A stretch of DNA of 49,012 nt from Anaerolineae bacterium. GTDB taxonomy: Bacteria > Chloroflexota > Anaerolineae > Aggregatilineales > Phototrophicaceae. Positions within the stretch are counted from its first letter, which is position 1. The number at the start of each line of letters is the position of its first letter. Under the pieces are notes generated by a model. The model did not search any database and was not told the DNA's origin. It worked only from the letters and a program-made list of their open reading frames with translations. A program made the translations under genes and the position numbers. Shown here in pieces: positions 26,501 to 35,363 of the stretch. Location of the stretch: assembly GCA_014879665.1 (NCBI GenBank), contig JACSRP010000061.1:1-49012 (forward strand), written 5' to 3'.

Positions 26501-28159
26501 AAATACCAGACGGCTGATGACGAAGGGGCGATAAAGCTCCAGCGCCATCGTCTTTGGTAAGCCGCACTGGTGCAGCTTCAACCGCGGGCCAATAACAATG
26601 ACTGAACGGCCAGAATAGTCAACACGTTTACCGAGTAGGTTGCGACGGAAGCGACCCTTCTTGCCTTTGAGCATATCGCTCAAAGACTTCAGTTCGCGGC
26701 GTCCACGGCGGCTCATAGCTTTGTTGCGCTGGTTGTTGTCTACTAGGCTGTCAACCGCTTCCTGAAGCATACGCTTTTCGTTGCGCACGATAACATCTGG
26801 CGCGCCAAGCTCCAGCAGATGCTTAAGGCGGTTATTACGGTTGATCACGCGGCGATATAGGTCATTCAGGTCGCTCGTTGCAAAGCGGCCACCGTCTAGT
26901 TGAACCATCGGGCGCAAATCCGGAGGAATGACCGGCAGCACCTTCAGAATCATCCATTCAGGGCGGTTGCTGCTCTTGCGCAGGTTTTCCACCACACGCA
27001 GGCGCTTGGTCGCCTTCTTTTTACGCTGCTTAGAACGGGTGGTGCGAACTTCGATCCACAACTCTTTAGCCATCTGTTCGAGATCCATCACCTTTAGAAT
27101 CTCGTAGAAAGCTTCAGCGCCCATGTCTGCCTGAAATACTTGTCCGTAACGCTGCTTCAGTTCGCGGTAGCGGTTCTCTGGCAGAAATTGCAGAATATGC
27201 AGGTCTTGTAGCTCGCTGCGGGCTTTTTCAGCATTTTGCCGCAGCAACTTCAGACGGTCTGTAATTTCGACATCTGCTCCCGTGGCCAGTGCCGACAATT
27301 CCGTCTGGGAGGCAGCTTCGCCAGCTAGATCGTTAATCTGACCGCGGCGCATGACATCCACTTCGTTCTGAAGTTCGTTCAGGCGAGCATTGACGATATT
27401 TTGCACGCGGCTGATGTGCGAGTTATCAACTATTTCGCCCTTCGCCACAATCACGGTATTGGCGCCGGGGAAGTCAATATCGGTCGGCGCGGCCTGCCCC
27501 ATATATGCTTCGATGCGGCTGTTCACGCTCTGTGCTTCACGCATCACTTCGTCGCTCAAGCGTGAAAGTTCATCCTCAAAGTGACGGTTCACTTCGCGGG
27601 TTGTCGTTTCTAACTCGCTGGCGACAGCATCTTGCTGGGTGCGGCGGGCAGTTTCCTGTGACTCAAGATCGCCGAGCAGCGCGCTTTCCTTTTGTCGAAG
27701 TTCTTTCTCGATGCGGGACATGGCACGTAGGCGGGCATCTTCATCAATATTGGTGACCACGTACTGCGCAAAATACAGCACGCGATCCAGATTGCGGCGG
27801 CTGACATCAAGCAGCATACCCAGATAGCTGGGAACGCGGCGGGTATACCAGACATGCGCAACCGGCGCGGCAAGTTCAATATGCCCCATCCGTTCACGGC
27901 GAACGCTGGAACGGGTGACTTCAACTCCGCACTTATCGCAGATGATGCCCTTATAACGAATATTTTTGTACTTACCGCAGTAACACTGGTAGTCGCGGGT
28001 GGGACCGAAGATAGCTTCGCAGAATAACCCATCTTTTTCCGGACGCAGGCGGCGGTAATTGATGGTCTCCGGCTTTAGCACTTCACCATAAGACCAGTTC
28101 TTAATGTCTTCGGGCGATGCTAAACTAACGCGTAGCGCGCTAAAATCCTTCGCCTCCAA
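23585..28159 (-). CDS. rpoC: DNA-directed RNA polymerase subunit beta'
   Basis: 1524 residues. The N-terminal zinc ribbon has Cys59, Cys61, Cys74 and Cys77. The catalytic [12 protein letters not shown] motif is at 624-635, with Asp626, Asp628 and Asp630 holding the active-site Mg. The second zinc site (CGTQEG...CAAKD...[11 protein letters not shown]) and the trigger loop/bridge helix region ([25 protein letters not shown]) are intact. Residues about 137-345 include a lineage-specific charged, coiled-coil-like insertion of roughly 150 residues relative to E. coli. The start is a TTG chosen because AGGAGG lies eight bases upstream; no ATG fits. Unusually, rpoB is not next to it: the upstream neighbour is a CHAT protein gene, and rpoC has its own promoter. 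Confidence 0.98.
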   Translation of the reverse strand: MEAKDFSALRVSLASPEDIKNWSYGEVLKPETINYRRLRPEKDGLFCEAIFGPTRDYQCYCGKYKNIRYKGIICDKCGVEVTRSSVRRERMGHIELAAPVAHVWYTRRVPSYLGMLLDVSRRNLDRVLYFAQYVVTNIDEDARLRAMSRIEKELRQKESALLGDLESQETARRTQQDAVASELETTTREVNRHFEDELSRLSDEVMREAQSVNSRIEAYMGQAAPTDIDFPGANTVIVAKGEIVDNSHISRVQNIVNARLNELQNEVDVMRRGQINDLAGEAASQTELSALATGADVEITDRLKLLRQNAEKARSELQDLHILQFLPENRYRELKQRYGQVFQADMGAEAFYEILKVMDLEQMAKELWIEVRTTRSKQRKKKATKRLRVVENLRKSSNRPEWMILKVLPVIPPDLRPMVQLDGGRFATSDLNDLYRRVINRNNRLKHLLELGAPDVIVRNEKRMLQEAVDSLVDNNQRNKAMSRRGRRELKSLSDMLKGKKGRFRRNLLGKRVDYSGRSVIVIGPRLKLHQCGLPKTMALELYRPFVISRLVFHGYASNVKGAKRIIEREKPEVWEVLEEVIKDRPVLLNRAPTLHRLGIQAFEPQLVEGKAIQIHPLVCSAFNADFDGDQMAVHVPLSDKAVQEARELMLSTKNLLKPADGQPIVAPAKDMVLGIYYLTMDPSVEIFTRPERADEFRSIESLKDPAMKIGVGFRTNGYYWAQDRDVPGIVMFDAPEVSKDSERLNEAINLTTQAVLNGEVDAMLANAYDFGQHLKKQGLTGQLVPANLHERRHVVDMDEVEYLYNIGLVGLHTPILLGTYLETREPLSEPEETTVGRAIFNRILPDEMRFVQKTQGKKELQELVDKAYRRVGPEVTTNIVDSIKDLGFHYATVSGTTVAVADITVPDQRADILREAEEIVDRNERDFRRGLMTEEERYQNTVDTWNNAKENLQNVIRGSLNPYGPIAIMALSGSTKGGFGPITQLAGMRGLMADPSGRIIDLPIRSHFREGLTALEYFISTHGARKGLADTALRTADAGYLTRRLVDVAQEMIINRTDCGTQEGIWIRRSDDIAKQSMFERTVGRCAAKDLYDPNTGELIVSRNGMIDEEIAEAINRNTDIPEVYVRSPLTCNLIHGICALCYGRDLGRGDMAEIGTAVGVIAAQSIGEPGTQLTLRTFHTGGTAQASGDITSGLPRVEELFEGRKKPKGEAVVTDIGGTLRLSKRDGVRIATVINSEVIAETYTVPAGWTLNVAEDQKVSSGFILAQDEDSGETLLATMEGTVHVEENAIYLRFEKRDEMEYDIPSSSRLLPEAYDGAEIVAGQQLTEGALNPHHVLRILGEEKTELYLLTEIQKVYRAQGVNISDKHFEIIIRKMLSRVQLTRSGDSDLLPGELIEKLQLLKINEQLIEQGLEPAAGVPILLGVTKAALTTDSFLSASSFQHTIKVLAGAAIEGKTDKLYGLKENVIIGKLIPAGTGFHTYQDRELIAPSVTLAAQGALDAGADIYDDESDAEEHSRGEED

Positions 28160-28529
28160 GGCGGTTCCTCCTCTGCGCTAAAACAGTAACAAGATATTGA
28201 TTATGACGTGGTGGAATTCGCGGTTATGACCGCTGATAATAGAGCGAAATTCTTCCGGCTCACATCGGTAATAAACGACAAAACAGCGCATGGAATTCCG
28301 ATTCCAGCGCTGCGTTCACAGTGAGGGAGCGCAGAAGTGATCATTGGTACCGGGAATTATATAGAAAAGCGGGGGGAGAGTCAAGATTGGGAAAGCCGTG
28401 CGCGAAGTTCTGTACAGCGCCGTTTCCTGCTTAAATTCCTGTCCGCGGCTGATGCTTTGAGCATAACCTGAGTTCCGCGACAAAGACAAAGTTATCGCCG
28501 AAGGCTGCCCACTGAATTCGCAGTTTTTG
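28160..28529 (-). other. Gene-free 370-base region upstream of rpoC
   Basis: No ORF or RNA gene is recognised. It holds the rpoC promoter (28356-28384) and, downstream of it, a transcribed leader of about 190 bases with several short inverted repeats (GCGGT-CATA-ACCGC near 28230; CTGCG/CGCAG arms near 28310-28335). The part from 28385 to 28529 lies behind the CHAT gene; no strong terminator is visible there, only a weak 5-bp hairpin. Confidence 0.6.
28356..28384 (-). promoter_or_regulatory. Near-consensus sigma70 promoter of rpoC
   Basis: On the minus strand: TTGACT (28379-28384), a 17-base spacer, then TATAAT (28356-28361). This is the best promoter match in the window, as expected for a highly expressed gene. 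Transcription should start near 28349. Confidence 0.85.
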
Positions 28530-30647
28530 TTAAGTTGGCGGATAGAGTATCATGCGGCTTAAGCGTACCCGACCGGATGAAACTTCAATATCAATTCGCG
28601 CAACAGCTTGAGGCACATTTTCGCTCAAAGCAAAGGCCACGAGTTCGCCCTGTTCAACGGGTATATCTCGCTGTTCGCTGATCAGGGTTTCGCCTGTAAT
28701 ATCCGCAAAATATCGGATTGTTGCCGTGCCATCAGCGTCAATCAGTAATTCGAGGTCAGCGCCAGAAACCGGCGCCCGCAAAATTTGTACACTAAGCGGA
28801 ATTGAGACGCATTCCCCATTGGCAACTGGCTCAAGGACAATATCTCCAGCGGCATCTGAAAGTTGTAAGCGTACATCTTCGCAGCCGGGCAGGGCGTCCG
28901 TGAGTCCACCCACGATAAAATTCCACAGCGCAAAGGTTTCATCTGTGACCGGAATTGGCGGATTAACGAATTCGTTATTCGGAAGCAGCGTGAAATCTAT
29001 GTCAAATGGCTCATTACGCAGCGTAATGTTGAATGGTCGAACATTGTTGGGTTCATTGCTTTCCGGTATTTCGGAAAGCAGGTCAACCCGTACTTGCGAT
29101 GTATATGTTCCCCACCAGCCATAACTGTAAGGAAACGTGATGTTTTTGGACGCGCCGGGGGGAATATCTTCGACGGTATCGGTGAATGAATTGAGCAATA
29201 CAGGATCGGAAAGACTGGCATCCCACCCATAACTAAATGCGCCAGTGCCAGCATTTCCAGCATTGGTAATTGTGACGCTTACCCGGAATGTTTGCCCCGG
29301 CGCAGGCTCTCGCGGGGAGATTCGGATTGTGCCGATCTGCAAATCAGGTAGGGCAGGCGGGCCGGACGGCGTTGCACTTGCGGGAATGACGGTTGGCGTT
29401 GGGTTAATAAGGGGAAACAACGACGATGCCAGAATAAAGGTGATCAGAAGTCCAATAAGAACAGCCGCGCCAGCCGCGCCAACAAGCCATTTGCGATTGG
29501 CACGTTCTTCCTTCGCGGATTCATTCTCCGGGGCCGTGCTTTCTGATTTTGCGCGGGCGAATAATATGCCATCTTCAGAGCGCATATAAAGCACAGGTGT
29601 GGCCCATTCAGCGCCAACGGTATTGTTGGCAAGCGCCCGTCTGGCTTCGCTCATAGCGAGATCAATTGGCAGTTCATCTGCTAATGCGCGGTAAAATTCC
29701 TCCGCAAACAACTGTGCTGATGCATCTGTAATTTCAAACTGCATGGCTACGACGGCACTGATCCCGCGTGCCACCAACCCGCTGGCAATGCCCGCAAGCG
29801 CATCATCTTCCGGGCGGCGGGTGCTGTGACACGAGTTCATCACGACCAGCCGTACAGTACCCTCTTCACCAATTTCACGACCTAATGCTTCGCCGGTGAC
29901 AATTTGCGGCTGCTTATTCCCGGATTCATTTTCAAAGACCAGCAGCCCGCGCCCTCGCTGGCTGTCAAAGTCGCTATGCCCAATGAAATGGATGACGTGA
30001 TAGTCTGCCGTCCGCAGTTTGCGTTGCAGCGCAATGAGGGAAGGTTGTTCTAATCGCTCAAGAGTAAGGCGATTGTTTTCTCGTAATTCCGTGGTCGCCC
30101 GCTGAAGCCGCTGCCATTCGGCCTCAACATCCAGTTTAGGGAAACCTTCGGGTGAAGCGAGCACGACCAGAATACGTGGTGTAACTGCTAATGCTGGCAA
30201 CCGCCGCAAAGTAACCAGCGATGAATGGCGCATGACTGGCGTGAGGCGTGAGAGCGCCAAAAAGTCCCGATTGGGATCACGAATTGTCTCCCATGGCAGC
30301 GGCGCGAGCAGCCCCGCGCGGTCTACCGAAAGCCGAATCCGCAGTCCATCAGTTCCGGCACGTTCAAGGCTGGCGATATATGCCGATTGAAGGTCGCGGT
30401 GAGATTGGATAAGAAAACTAAACAGACGTTCGCCTAATTCACGGGCAGCATTGGCCTGTGCTGCCCGTGATGATGGGCGAACTTCATTGAATGCCTGAAA
30501 ATAGGCATCAATTTCTTGTTCGGTGAGGGGTGAAGCGACATCTACAGAAACTTCGCCGACAGGGGACGCGACCTTGACGCGATAAGTAGGGGGTAATTCC
30601 CCACCGGGCAGGGCAGCAATTTCGACGGCGAAGTTAAGTGCGGGCAT
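28530..30647 (-). CDS. Membrane-anchored CHAT-domain protease-like protein with CARDB domain
   Basis: 705 residues. The CHAT domain (caspase-like, about 80-365) has the catalytic His224 (HFIGHSDFD) and Cys273 (VVMNSCHST), both in the right context, so it may be an active cysteine peptidase. A transmembrane helix follows at about 387-409 and a Thr/Pro linker (415-430). A CARDB-type domain (about 433-545; LPDLQIGTIRISPREPAPGQTF) and a C-terminal beta-rich region of about 160 residues complete the protein. With no signal peptide, the peptidase part should be cytoplasmic and the CARDB part outside. AAGG is eight bases before the ATG. It starts nine bases after prfB, hence the same operon (ftsY-prfB-CHAT). 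Natural substrate unknown. Confidence 0.85.
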   Translation of the reverse strand: MPALNFAVEIAALPGGELPPTYRVKVASPVGEVSVDVASPLTEQEIDAYFQAFNEVRPSSRAAQANAARELGERLFSFLIQSHRDLQSAYIASLERAGTDGLRIRLSVDRAGLLAPLPWETIRDPNRDFLALSRLTPVMRHSSLVTLRRLPALAVTPRILVVLASPEGFPKLDVEAEWQRLQRATTELRENNRLTLERLEQPSLIALQRKLRTADYHVIHFIGHSDFDSQRGRGLLVFENESGNKQPQIVTGEALGREIGEEGTVRLVVMNSCHSTRRPEDDALAGIASGLVARGISAVVAMQFEITDASAQLFAEEFYRALADELPIDLAMSEARRALANNTVGAEWATPVLYMRSEDGILFARAKSESTAPENESAKEERANRKWLVGAAGAAVLIGLLITFILASSLFPLINPTPTVIPASATPSGPPALPDLQIGTIRISPREPAPGQTFRVSVTITNAGNAGTGAFSYGWDASLSDPVLLNSFTDTVEDIPPGASKNITFPYSYGWWGTYTSQVRVDLLSEIPESNEPNNVRPFNITLRNEPFDIDFTLLPNNEFVNPPIPVTDETFALWNFIVGGLTDALPGCEDVRLQLSDAAGDIVLEPVANGECVSIPLSVQILRAPVSGADLELLIDADGTATIRYFADITGETLISEQRDIPVEQGELVAFALSENVPQAVARIDIEVSSGRVRLSRMILYPPT

Positions 30648-30656
30648 CAGGTCGCC

Positions 30657-31781
30657 TTATGTCTCCAGATCGAGCGCGGTATCAGGCTGGGCGAGTGTTT
30701 GGTTCACCTTCGCCCGTAAATACGCTTCCATAAATCCATTCAGGCGGCCATCCAATACCGCATCAGTGTTTGATTCTTCGTATCCAGTCCGATGGTCTTT
30801 TACAATCCGGTAGGGATGCAGCACATAAGACCGTATCTGATTGCCCCATTCTGCGCTCACAATATCACCTTTTAACGCGGCAATTTGCTGATCGCGCTTT
30901 TTACGCTCAGTTTCAAAAAGACGTGCCTTCAAAATTTGCATTGCCCGTTCACGATTTTGCATCTGACTGCGCTGATTCTGGCAGCTTACGACGATGCCTG
31001 TAGGAATATGGGTGAGGCGAACCGCAGTATCGTTTTTCTGGACGTTCTGCCCGCCCGCACCGCTGGAACGGTATGTTTCAATTTTGAGATCTTTTTCGTT
31101 GACTTCGATCTCAAGGTTGCCCTCAATATCCGGCCAGAGTTCAACTTTGCTGAACGAGGTGTGGCGACGCTTAGCAGCATCAAACGGGCTGATACGCACC
31201 AGGCGATGTACTCCCTGTTCGCTTTGTAGATATCCATAAGCATACTCTCCCTTAATGCTCATGGTCACACTTTTCAGACCGGCTTCTTCGCCTTCGCTGC
31301 GATCTAGAATTTCAACTTTATAGCCATTGTCTTCAAGCCAGCGAAGATACATGCGTTCCAGCATCTGCGCCCAATCCTGCGAATCAGTTCCACCAGCGCC
31401 GGCGTGGATTGCGAAAATGGCGTTGTGATCATCATATTGGCCGTTTAGCAGCGTTTGTAAAGAGAGCCGCTCAACCGCTTCCTGAAGCTGCCGCGTTTCT
31501 CCTGACAAATCTTCATGAAGCGTCTCATCGTCAAGCTGTGCTAGCTCTAGTGTATCTTTAATTCGCGCCAGAACTGTATTCCAGTGATCAACCTCGCCTT
31601 TGAGGCGCGAAATTTCCTGCATCACCCGCTGCGCCTGTTCGGGATTGGACCAGAAATCGGGCGCTGATGCCTCTAGCTCTAATTCAGCGGCGCGGTCTGC
31701 TTTGCTGTCAAGGTCTACACGCTGAATGAGTTGATGAACTTGTGCCTGCATCGCCTGTAGCGATGCGGTAAGATTTTCCAT
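30657..31781 (-). CDS. prfB: Peptide chain release factor 2
   Basis: 374 residues; recognises UGA and UAA stop codons and releases the finished protein. The codon-recognition tripeptide SPF is at 198-200, the RF2 type (RF1 has a PxT motif). The catalytic GGQ is at 243-245 (SSGAGGQNVQ). The gene is read in one frame from its ATG, with no internal UGA frameshift site of the kind used for autoregulation in E. coli and many other bacteria. It lies 14 bases after ftsY; the Shine-Dalgarno sequence is weak. Confidence 0.96.
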   Translation of the reverse strand: MENLTASLQAMQAQVHQLIQRVDLDSKADRAAELELEASAPDFWSNPEQAQRVMQEISRLKGEVDHWNTVLARIKDTLELAQLDDETLHEDLSGETRQLQEAVERLSLQTLLNGQYDDHNAIFAIHAGAGGTDSQDWAQMLERMYLRWLEDNGYKVEILDRSEGEEAGLKSVTMSIKGEYAYGYLQSEQGVHRLVRISPFDAAKRRHTSFSKVELWPDIEGNLEIEVNEKDLKIETYRSSGAGGQNVQKNDTAVRLTHIPTGIVVSCQNQRSQMQNRERAMQILKARLFETERKKRDQQIAALKGDIVSAEWGNQIRSYVLHPYRIVKDHRTGYEESNTDAVLDGRLNGFMEAYLRAKVNQTLAQPDTALDLET

Positions 31782-31795
31782 GCTTTGGCTTTCTG

Positions 31796-32707
31796 CTAAC
31801 CTTCTTCGTCGAAAAGGCTGTCAACGAAATATTCAGGGTTGAAGAAGACTAGATCGGTCATCTTCTCGCCCAACCCAACATAATGAATCGGCAGCCCTAA
31901 ATCGTGATTGATAGCGAAGATCATCCCGCCTTTGGCAGTGCTGTCCAGTTTGGTCACGATCACGCCAGTGACATCCACCATCTCGCGGAACTTTTGAGCC
32001 TGCTGAAGCGCATTCTGGCCGGTCGTTCCGTCCAGTACGAGCAGCACTTCGTGCGGTGCATCAGCGATAACTTTCTGCGAAACCGCCTTGATTTTCGCGA
32101 GTTCTTCCATCAAATTGTGATTGGTATGTAGCCGGCCTGCTGTATCTACGATCAGCACGTCGCGCCCACGCGCATTGGCGGCAGCACTCGCATCAAAGAC
32201 GACGGCTGCGGGATCGCTGCCCGGCTTATTGGCGATGACCGGCACACCAACCCGTTCGCCCCACATTTGTAATTGTTCAATCGCAGCGGCGCGGAAGGTG
32301 TCTCCAGCGGCCAGCATTACTTTACGCTGGTTGATATTGTTCAAACGGTGCGCCAATTTGCCGATGGTCGTCGTTTTGCCAGAGCCGTTAACGCCGACGA
32401 TCAGCATTATGGACAGTGGGCGCCCGCTGATATTCAACGTGGGCGGGTCTTTCAGCAGGGCGCGAAGGGACTGTTTGAGCAAAGGTTGCACATCTTCAGC
32501 GTTGCGAACCCCCTGTTTACGCACCCGGTTTTGTAGATCATCTAATACGGCACGGGTGGTATCAACGCCCATGTCAGCCTGAATGAGCAGGGCTTCAATA
32601 TCATCCCATGTATCATCATCAATCTCCGCGCTCCCGGTCAACATCTGCGAAATGCGACCAAAAAAAGACTGACGTGTTTTGCTCATTCCGGAGCGGAAAA
32701 TACTCAA
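31796..32707 (-). CDS. ftsY: Signal recognition particle receptor FtsY
   Basis: 303 residues; GTPase that docks the SRP-ribosome complex at the membrane. NG domain motifs: GVNGSGKTT (105-113), [12 protein letters not shown] (135-146), DTAGR (188-192), TKLD (252-255). There is no long acidic A domain, as is usual outside proteobacteria. The start is TTG at 32707, supported by GGAG eight bases upstream; an ATG seven codons in is an alternative. First gene of the ftsY-prfB-CHAT operon, divergent from moaC. Confidence 0.96.
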   Translation of the reverse strand: MSIFRSGMSKTRQSFFGRISQMLTGSAEIDDDTWDDIEALLIQADMGVDTTRAVLDDLQNRVRKQGVRNAEDVQPLLKQSLRALLKDPPTLNISGRPLSIMLIVGVNGSGKTTTIGKLAHRLNNINQRKVMLAAGDTFRAAAIEQLQMWGERVGVPVIANKPGSDPAAVVFDASAAANARGRDVLIVDTAGRLHTNHNLMEELAKIKAVSQKVIADAPHEVLLVLDGTTGQNALQQAQKFREMVDVTGVIVTKLDSTAKGGMIFAINHDLGLPIHYVGLGEKMTDLVFFNPEYFVDSLFDEEG

Positions 32708-32762
32708 AAGTGGTTCTCCAAATGGAAAATTAACGAGGCAGTCAACTGTTTTATAAGGCGGA

Positions 32763-32792
32763 AGTATACACGTTACGACGAACTGTGTTCAA
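32763..32792 (-). promoter_or_regulatory. Sigma70-type promoter of ftsY-prfB-CHAT
   Basis: Minus strand TTGAAC (32787-32792), 18-base spacer, TATACT (32763-32768). Leader of about 50 bases to the TTG start of ftsY. Confidence 0.6.
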
Positions 32793-32816
32793 GACGGCAT
32801 TAACATGCGTCACGGC

Positions 32817-32822
32817 TATAAT
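32817..32822 (+). promoter_or_regulatory. Possible -10 element of moaC
   Basis: TATAAT lies 20 bases before the moaC ATG and just upstream of its GGAGG. No -35 match at 17 bases, so this is tentative. Confidence 0.3.
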
Positions 32823-32842
32823 AGGATATAACGGGAGGAATA

Positions 32843-33334
32843 ATGGAAAATAAGAAGCTGACACATGTAGACGAGAAGGGCGCTGCGCGTATGGTGGATG
32901 TTGGTGATAAGCCAGAATCAACGCGCACCGCAGTTGCAGCAGGTAAGGTGTTGATGAAACCGGAAACACTGCGCTTGATCCGCGAAAACGCGCTGAAAAA
33001 AGGTGATGCGCTCACGACGGCGCGAATTGCCGGTTTAATGGCCGCAAAGCGTACTTCTGAATTGATTCCGCTGTGCCACCCGATTTCGCTCACTCATGTT
33101 GACATTGACTTCAGTTTCGATGATGCTGAAAGCGCCGTTCTGATAGAGGCCAGCGCACGCACCACCGGTAAAACGGGGGTAGAAATGGAAGCTTTGACCG
33201 CAGTCAGTATCGCCGCGCTAACCATCTACGATATGGCTAAGGCTGTAGATCGCAGTATGTGCCTGAGCGAAATACGCCTGCTGGAAAAACACGGCGGCGT
33301 ACACGGTGATTATATGGCAGATGAACGGCTATGA
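32843..33334 (+). CDS. moaC: Cyclic pyranopterin monophosphate synthase MoaC
   Basis: 163 residues; makes cyclic pyranopterin monophosphate, the first stable intermediate of molybdopterin synthesis, after MoaA. Motifs: LCHPISLT (77-84, His79), [12 protein letters not shown] (111-122) and YDMAKAVD (129-136) with the catalytic Lys133 and Asp130. GGAGG precedes the ATG. Its stop overlaps the moaDE start (ATGA), so the two are translationally coupled. No moaA or moaB is in the window. Confidence 0.96.
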   Translation: MENKKLTHVDEKGAARMVDVGDKPESTRTAVAAGKVLMKPETLRLIRENALKKGDALTTARIAGLMAAKRTSELIPLCHPISLTHVDIDFSFDDAESAVLIEASARTTGKTGVEMEALTAVSIAALTIYDMAKAVDRSMCLSEIRLLEKHGGVHGDYMADERL

Positions 33335-34047
33335 TGAAATTGTCAATTTTGTTGTTTGCGACGCTGAAAGAAATAGTAGGGCAGGGCGAATACGTTATTG
33401 AACTACCTAATTCTGCAACGGTGGCCGATGCTAAAAGTGAACTTGCTAGAAGATTTCCGGCAGTTCAGCCGCATTTAGGCACTGCAATCACGGCCATCAA
33501 CCGCGAATTTGCGTTTCCTGAAGATAGCTTAAAGGACGGCGATGAACTGGCGCTATTTCCGCCGGTCAGCGGCGGCGCGCCATATGCCGAAATTGTATGG
33601 CTGCCAGACGCGCCCTTCAGCACCGATGACCTGATCCGTAGGATTACCACGCCGGATACTGGCGCCGTATGTGTATTTAGCGGCATGGTTCGCGGCGAAA
33701 CGGTGGCTAAAGAGGGCATAATACACACCGCCTCGCTCAACTACGAGGCTTATGAGGAAATGGCGCTGGAAAAGATGCGTCAGGTGATAACCGAAATTAG
33801 AAAACAATGGCCGTTGGTTCAAGGCGTGGCAGTAGCGCAGCGCGTTGGCCATTTACAAGTTGGCGAGAATACAATTTTAATTGCCATCGCATCTGGACAC
33901 CGCGATCAGGGTTGTTTTGAAGCAGCGCGTTATGGCATTGACCGCCTGAAGCAGATTGTGCCGGTCTGGAAGCAGGAAATAAGGACAGAAGGTGATGTTT
34001 GGGTTGAGGGAGGGTATCAACCGACAGAACAGGATCGGCTGCCATAA
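33331..34047 (+). CDS. MoaD-MoaE fusion, molybdopterin synthase
   Basis: 238 residues combining both molybdopterin synthase subunits. Residues 1-82 are MoaD, a ubiquitin-like sulfur carrier ending PPVSGG (81-82). MoaE begins directly after and runs to the end, with SGMVRG (117-122), [11 protein letters not shown] (188-198) and VPVWKQE (210-216, Lys214 catalytic). In separate MoaD proteins the GG end must be free for adenylation and thiolation, so this fusion would need cleavage after Gly82, as known for mycobacterial MoaX. The start ATG at 33331 overlaps the moaC stop; an adjacent ATG at 33334 is equally possible. Confidence 0.93.
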   Translation: MMKLSILLFATLKEIVGQGEYVIELPNSATVADAKSELARRFPAVQPHLGTAITAINREFAFPEDSLKDGDELALFPPVSGGAPYAEIVWLPDAPFSTDDLIRRITTPDTGAVCVFSGMVRGETVAKEGIIHTASLNYEAYEEMALEKMRQVITEIRKQWPLVQGVAVAQRVGHLQVGENTILIAIASGHRDQGCFEAARYGIDRLKQIVPVWKQEIRTEGDVWVEGGYQPTEQDRLP

Positions 34048-34120
34048 GCTGGCACAGCTTAGATCAGTGTGTTACGCTGAACCAAAATGAATCGATTGTG
34101 CGAATAGTTTGAGGTGAAGC

Positions 34121-35359
34121 ATGACTCGTCGTGTCGTGATTACCGGCATGGGTATTGTCTCTGCGGTGGGACTCACCGTTGAGGAAAGCTGGAACAATAT
34201 AAAGGAAGGCCGTACCGGAATCGGCCCGATAACACATTTCGATGTGAGTAATTTTTCCGTCAAACTGGCTGGCGAAATCAAAAATTTTCAGCCAGAGCTG
34301 TACATGCCGACCAAAGAAGTGCGCCGCCGTGATCCTTACCAGCGTTTCGTTGTCGCCGCTTCCAAGGAAGCGCTTGCTGGTGGGTTCACAGTCAAGGAAA
34401 GCGAACGCGGGCGCACCAGCGTGATGATTGGCTCTGGCGTTGGCGGCGTTGGCAGTTACTACGGCGAATGTGAAGTGGTTTATCGTACTGGCGATCCGCG
34501 AAGGATCACCCCGATGGCGATCCCGATGCTGATGGTGAATGGCGGCAGCGATTATGTTGGCATTGATATTGGCGCAGGCGGGCCTTCTTTTGTGCCGGCC
34601 TCTGCCTGTGCCACTGGCGCCGATTGCATCGGTGTTGCCTATCATTACATTCGCAGCGGGCGTCTTGATCAGGCGCTGGCAGGCGCAGGAGACTCGACGA
34701 TATTTAATATCGGGCTGGCGGCATTTGATCGCACCGGCGCTTGTTCGCGTGAGACCGATCCAGCGCGGGCATGCCGCCCGTTCACCAAAAATCGGCCGGG
34801 GATGGTTTTTGGTGAAGGCGCGGGGGTGATTGCGCTGGAAGAATTGGAACAGGCAAAAGCACGTGGCGCGAATATCCTGGCAGAGGTGGTAGGCTATGGC
34901 TCTACTGCCGATTCTTACCATATCACTGCACCCGAGCCAGAAGGCATCGGCGCGTCAGAAGCTTTGAAAGAGGCGCTGGCAGACGCGAAGCTAAACATTG
35001 ATGACATTGACTATATCAACGCGCATGGCACGGGTACTGGCCTGAACGACGCGATGGAAACCAGAGCTGTGAAGCGTGTTTTTGGCGAGCGTGCCTATGA
35101 AATTCCGATGAGTTCAACCAAGAGTATGACCGGTCACGCTATGGGGGGAACAGCCGCATTTGAGGCTATCTTCTGCGTGATGGCGCTGCGCGATCAGGTT
35201 GCGCCGCCGACAATCGCGTTTGATGAAGTGGATCCTGAACTCGATTTGGATTACGTGCCGAATGTGGCGCGTGAAGTTCCCATCAGACATGTGATGAGTA
35301 ATTCCTTCGGCTTTGGCGGGCATAACGTGTCTTTAATTCTTAGTAAATTTGAAGGCTGA
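34121..35359 (+). CDS. fabF: 3-oxoacyl-ACP synthase II (KAS II)
   Basis: 412 residues; condenses malonyl-ACP with acyl-ACP in fatty acid elongation. The Cys-His-His triad is intact: Cys163 (SACATGAD), His302 (NAHGTGT) and His339 (MTGHAMGG). GAGGTG lies a few bases before the ATG. It overlaps or abuts rnc, an arrangement (fab genes next to rnc) seen in many bacteria. No acpP gene is found between fabF and rnc. Confidence 0.96.
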   Translation: MTRRVVITGMGIVSAVGLTVEESWNNIKEGRTGIGPITHFDVSNFSVKLAGEIKNFQPELYMPTKEVRRRDPYQRFVVAASKEALAGGFTVKESERGRTSVMIGSGVGGVGSYYGECEVVYRTGDPRRITPMAIPMLMVNGGSDYVGIDIGAGGPSFVPASACATGADCIGVAYHYIRSGRLDQALAGAGDSTIFNIGLAAFDRTGACSRETDPARACRPFTKNRPGMVFGEGAGVIALEELEQAKARGANILAEVVGYGSTADSYHITAPEPEGIGASEALKEALADAKLNIDDIDYINAHGTGTGLNDAMETRAVKRVFGERAYEIPMSSTKSMTGHAMGGTAAFEAIFCVMALRDQVAPPTIAFDEVDPELDLDYVPNVAREVPIRHVMSNSFGFGGHNVSLILSKFEG

Positions 35360-35363
35360 GTCG

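Noticed and set aside
28160-28529. Search for tRNA, small RNA gene or rpoB remnant in the gap
   Set aside because: No cloverleaf pattern, no T-loop sequence and no rpoB-like translation; only promoter and short inverted repeats.
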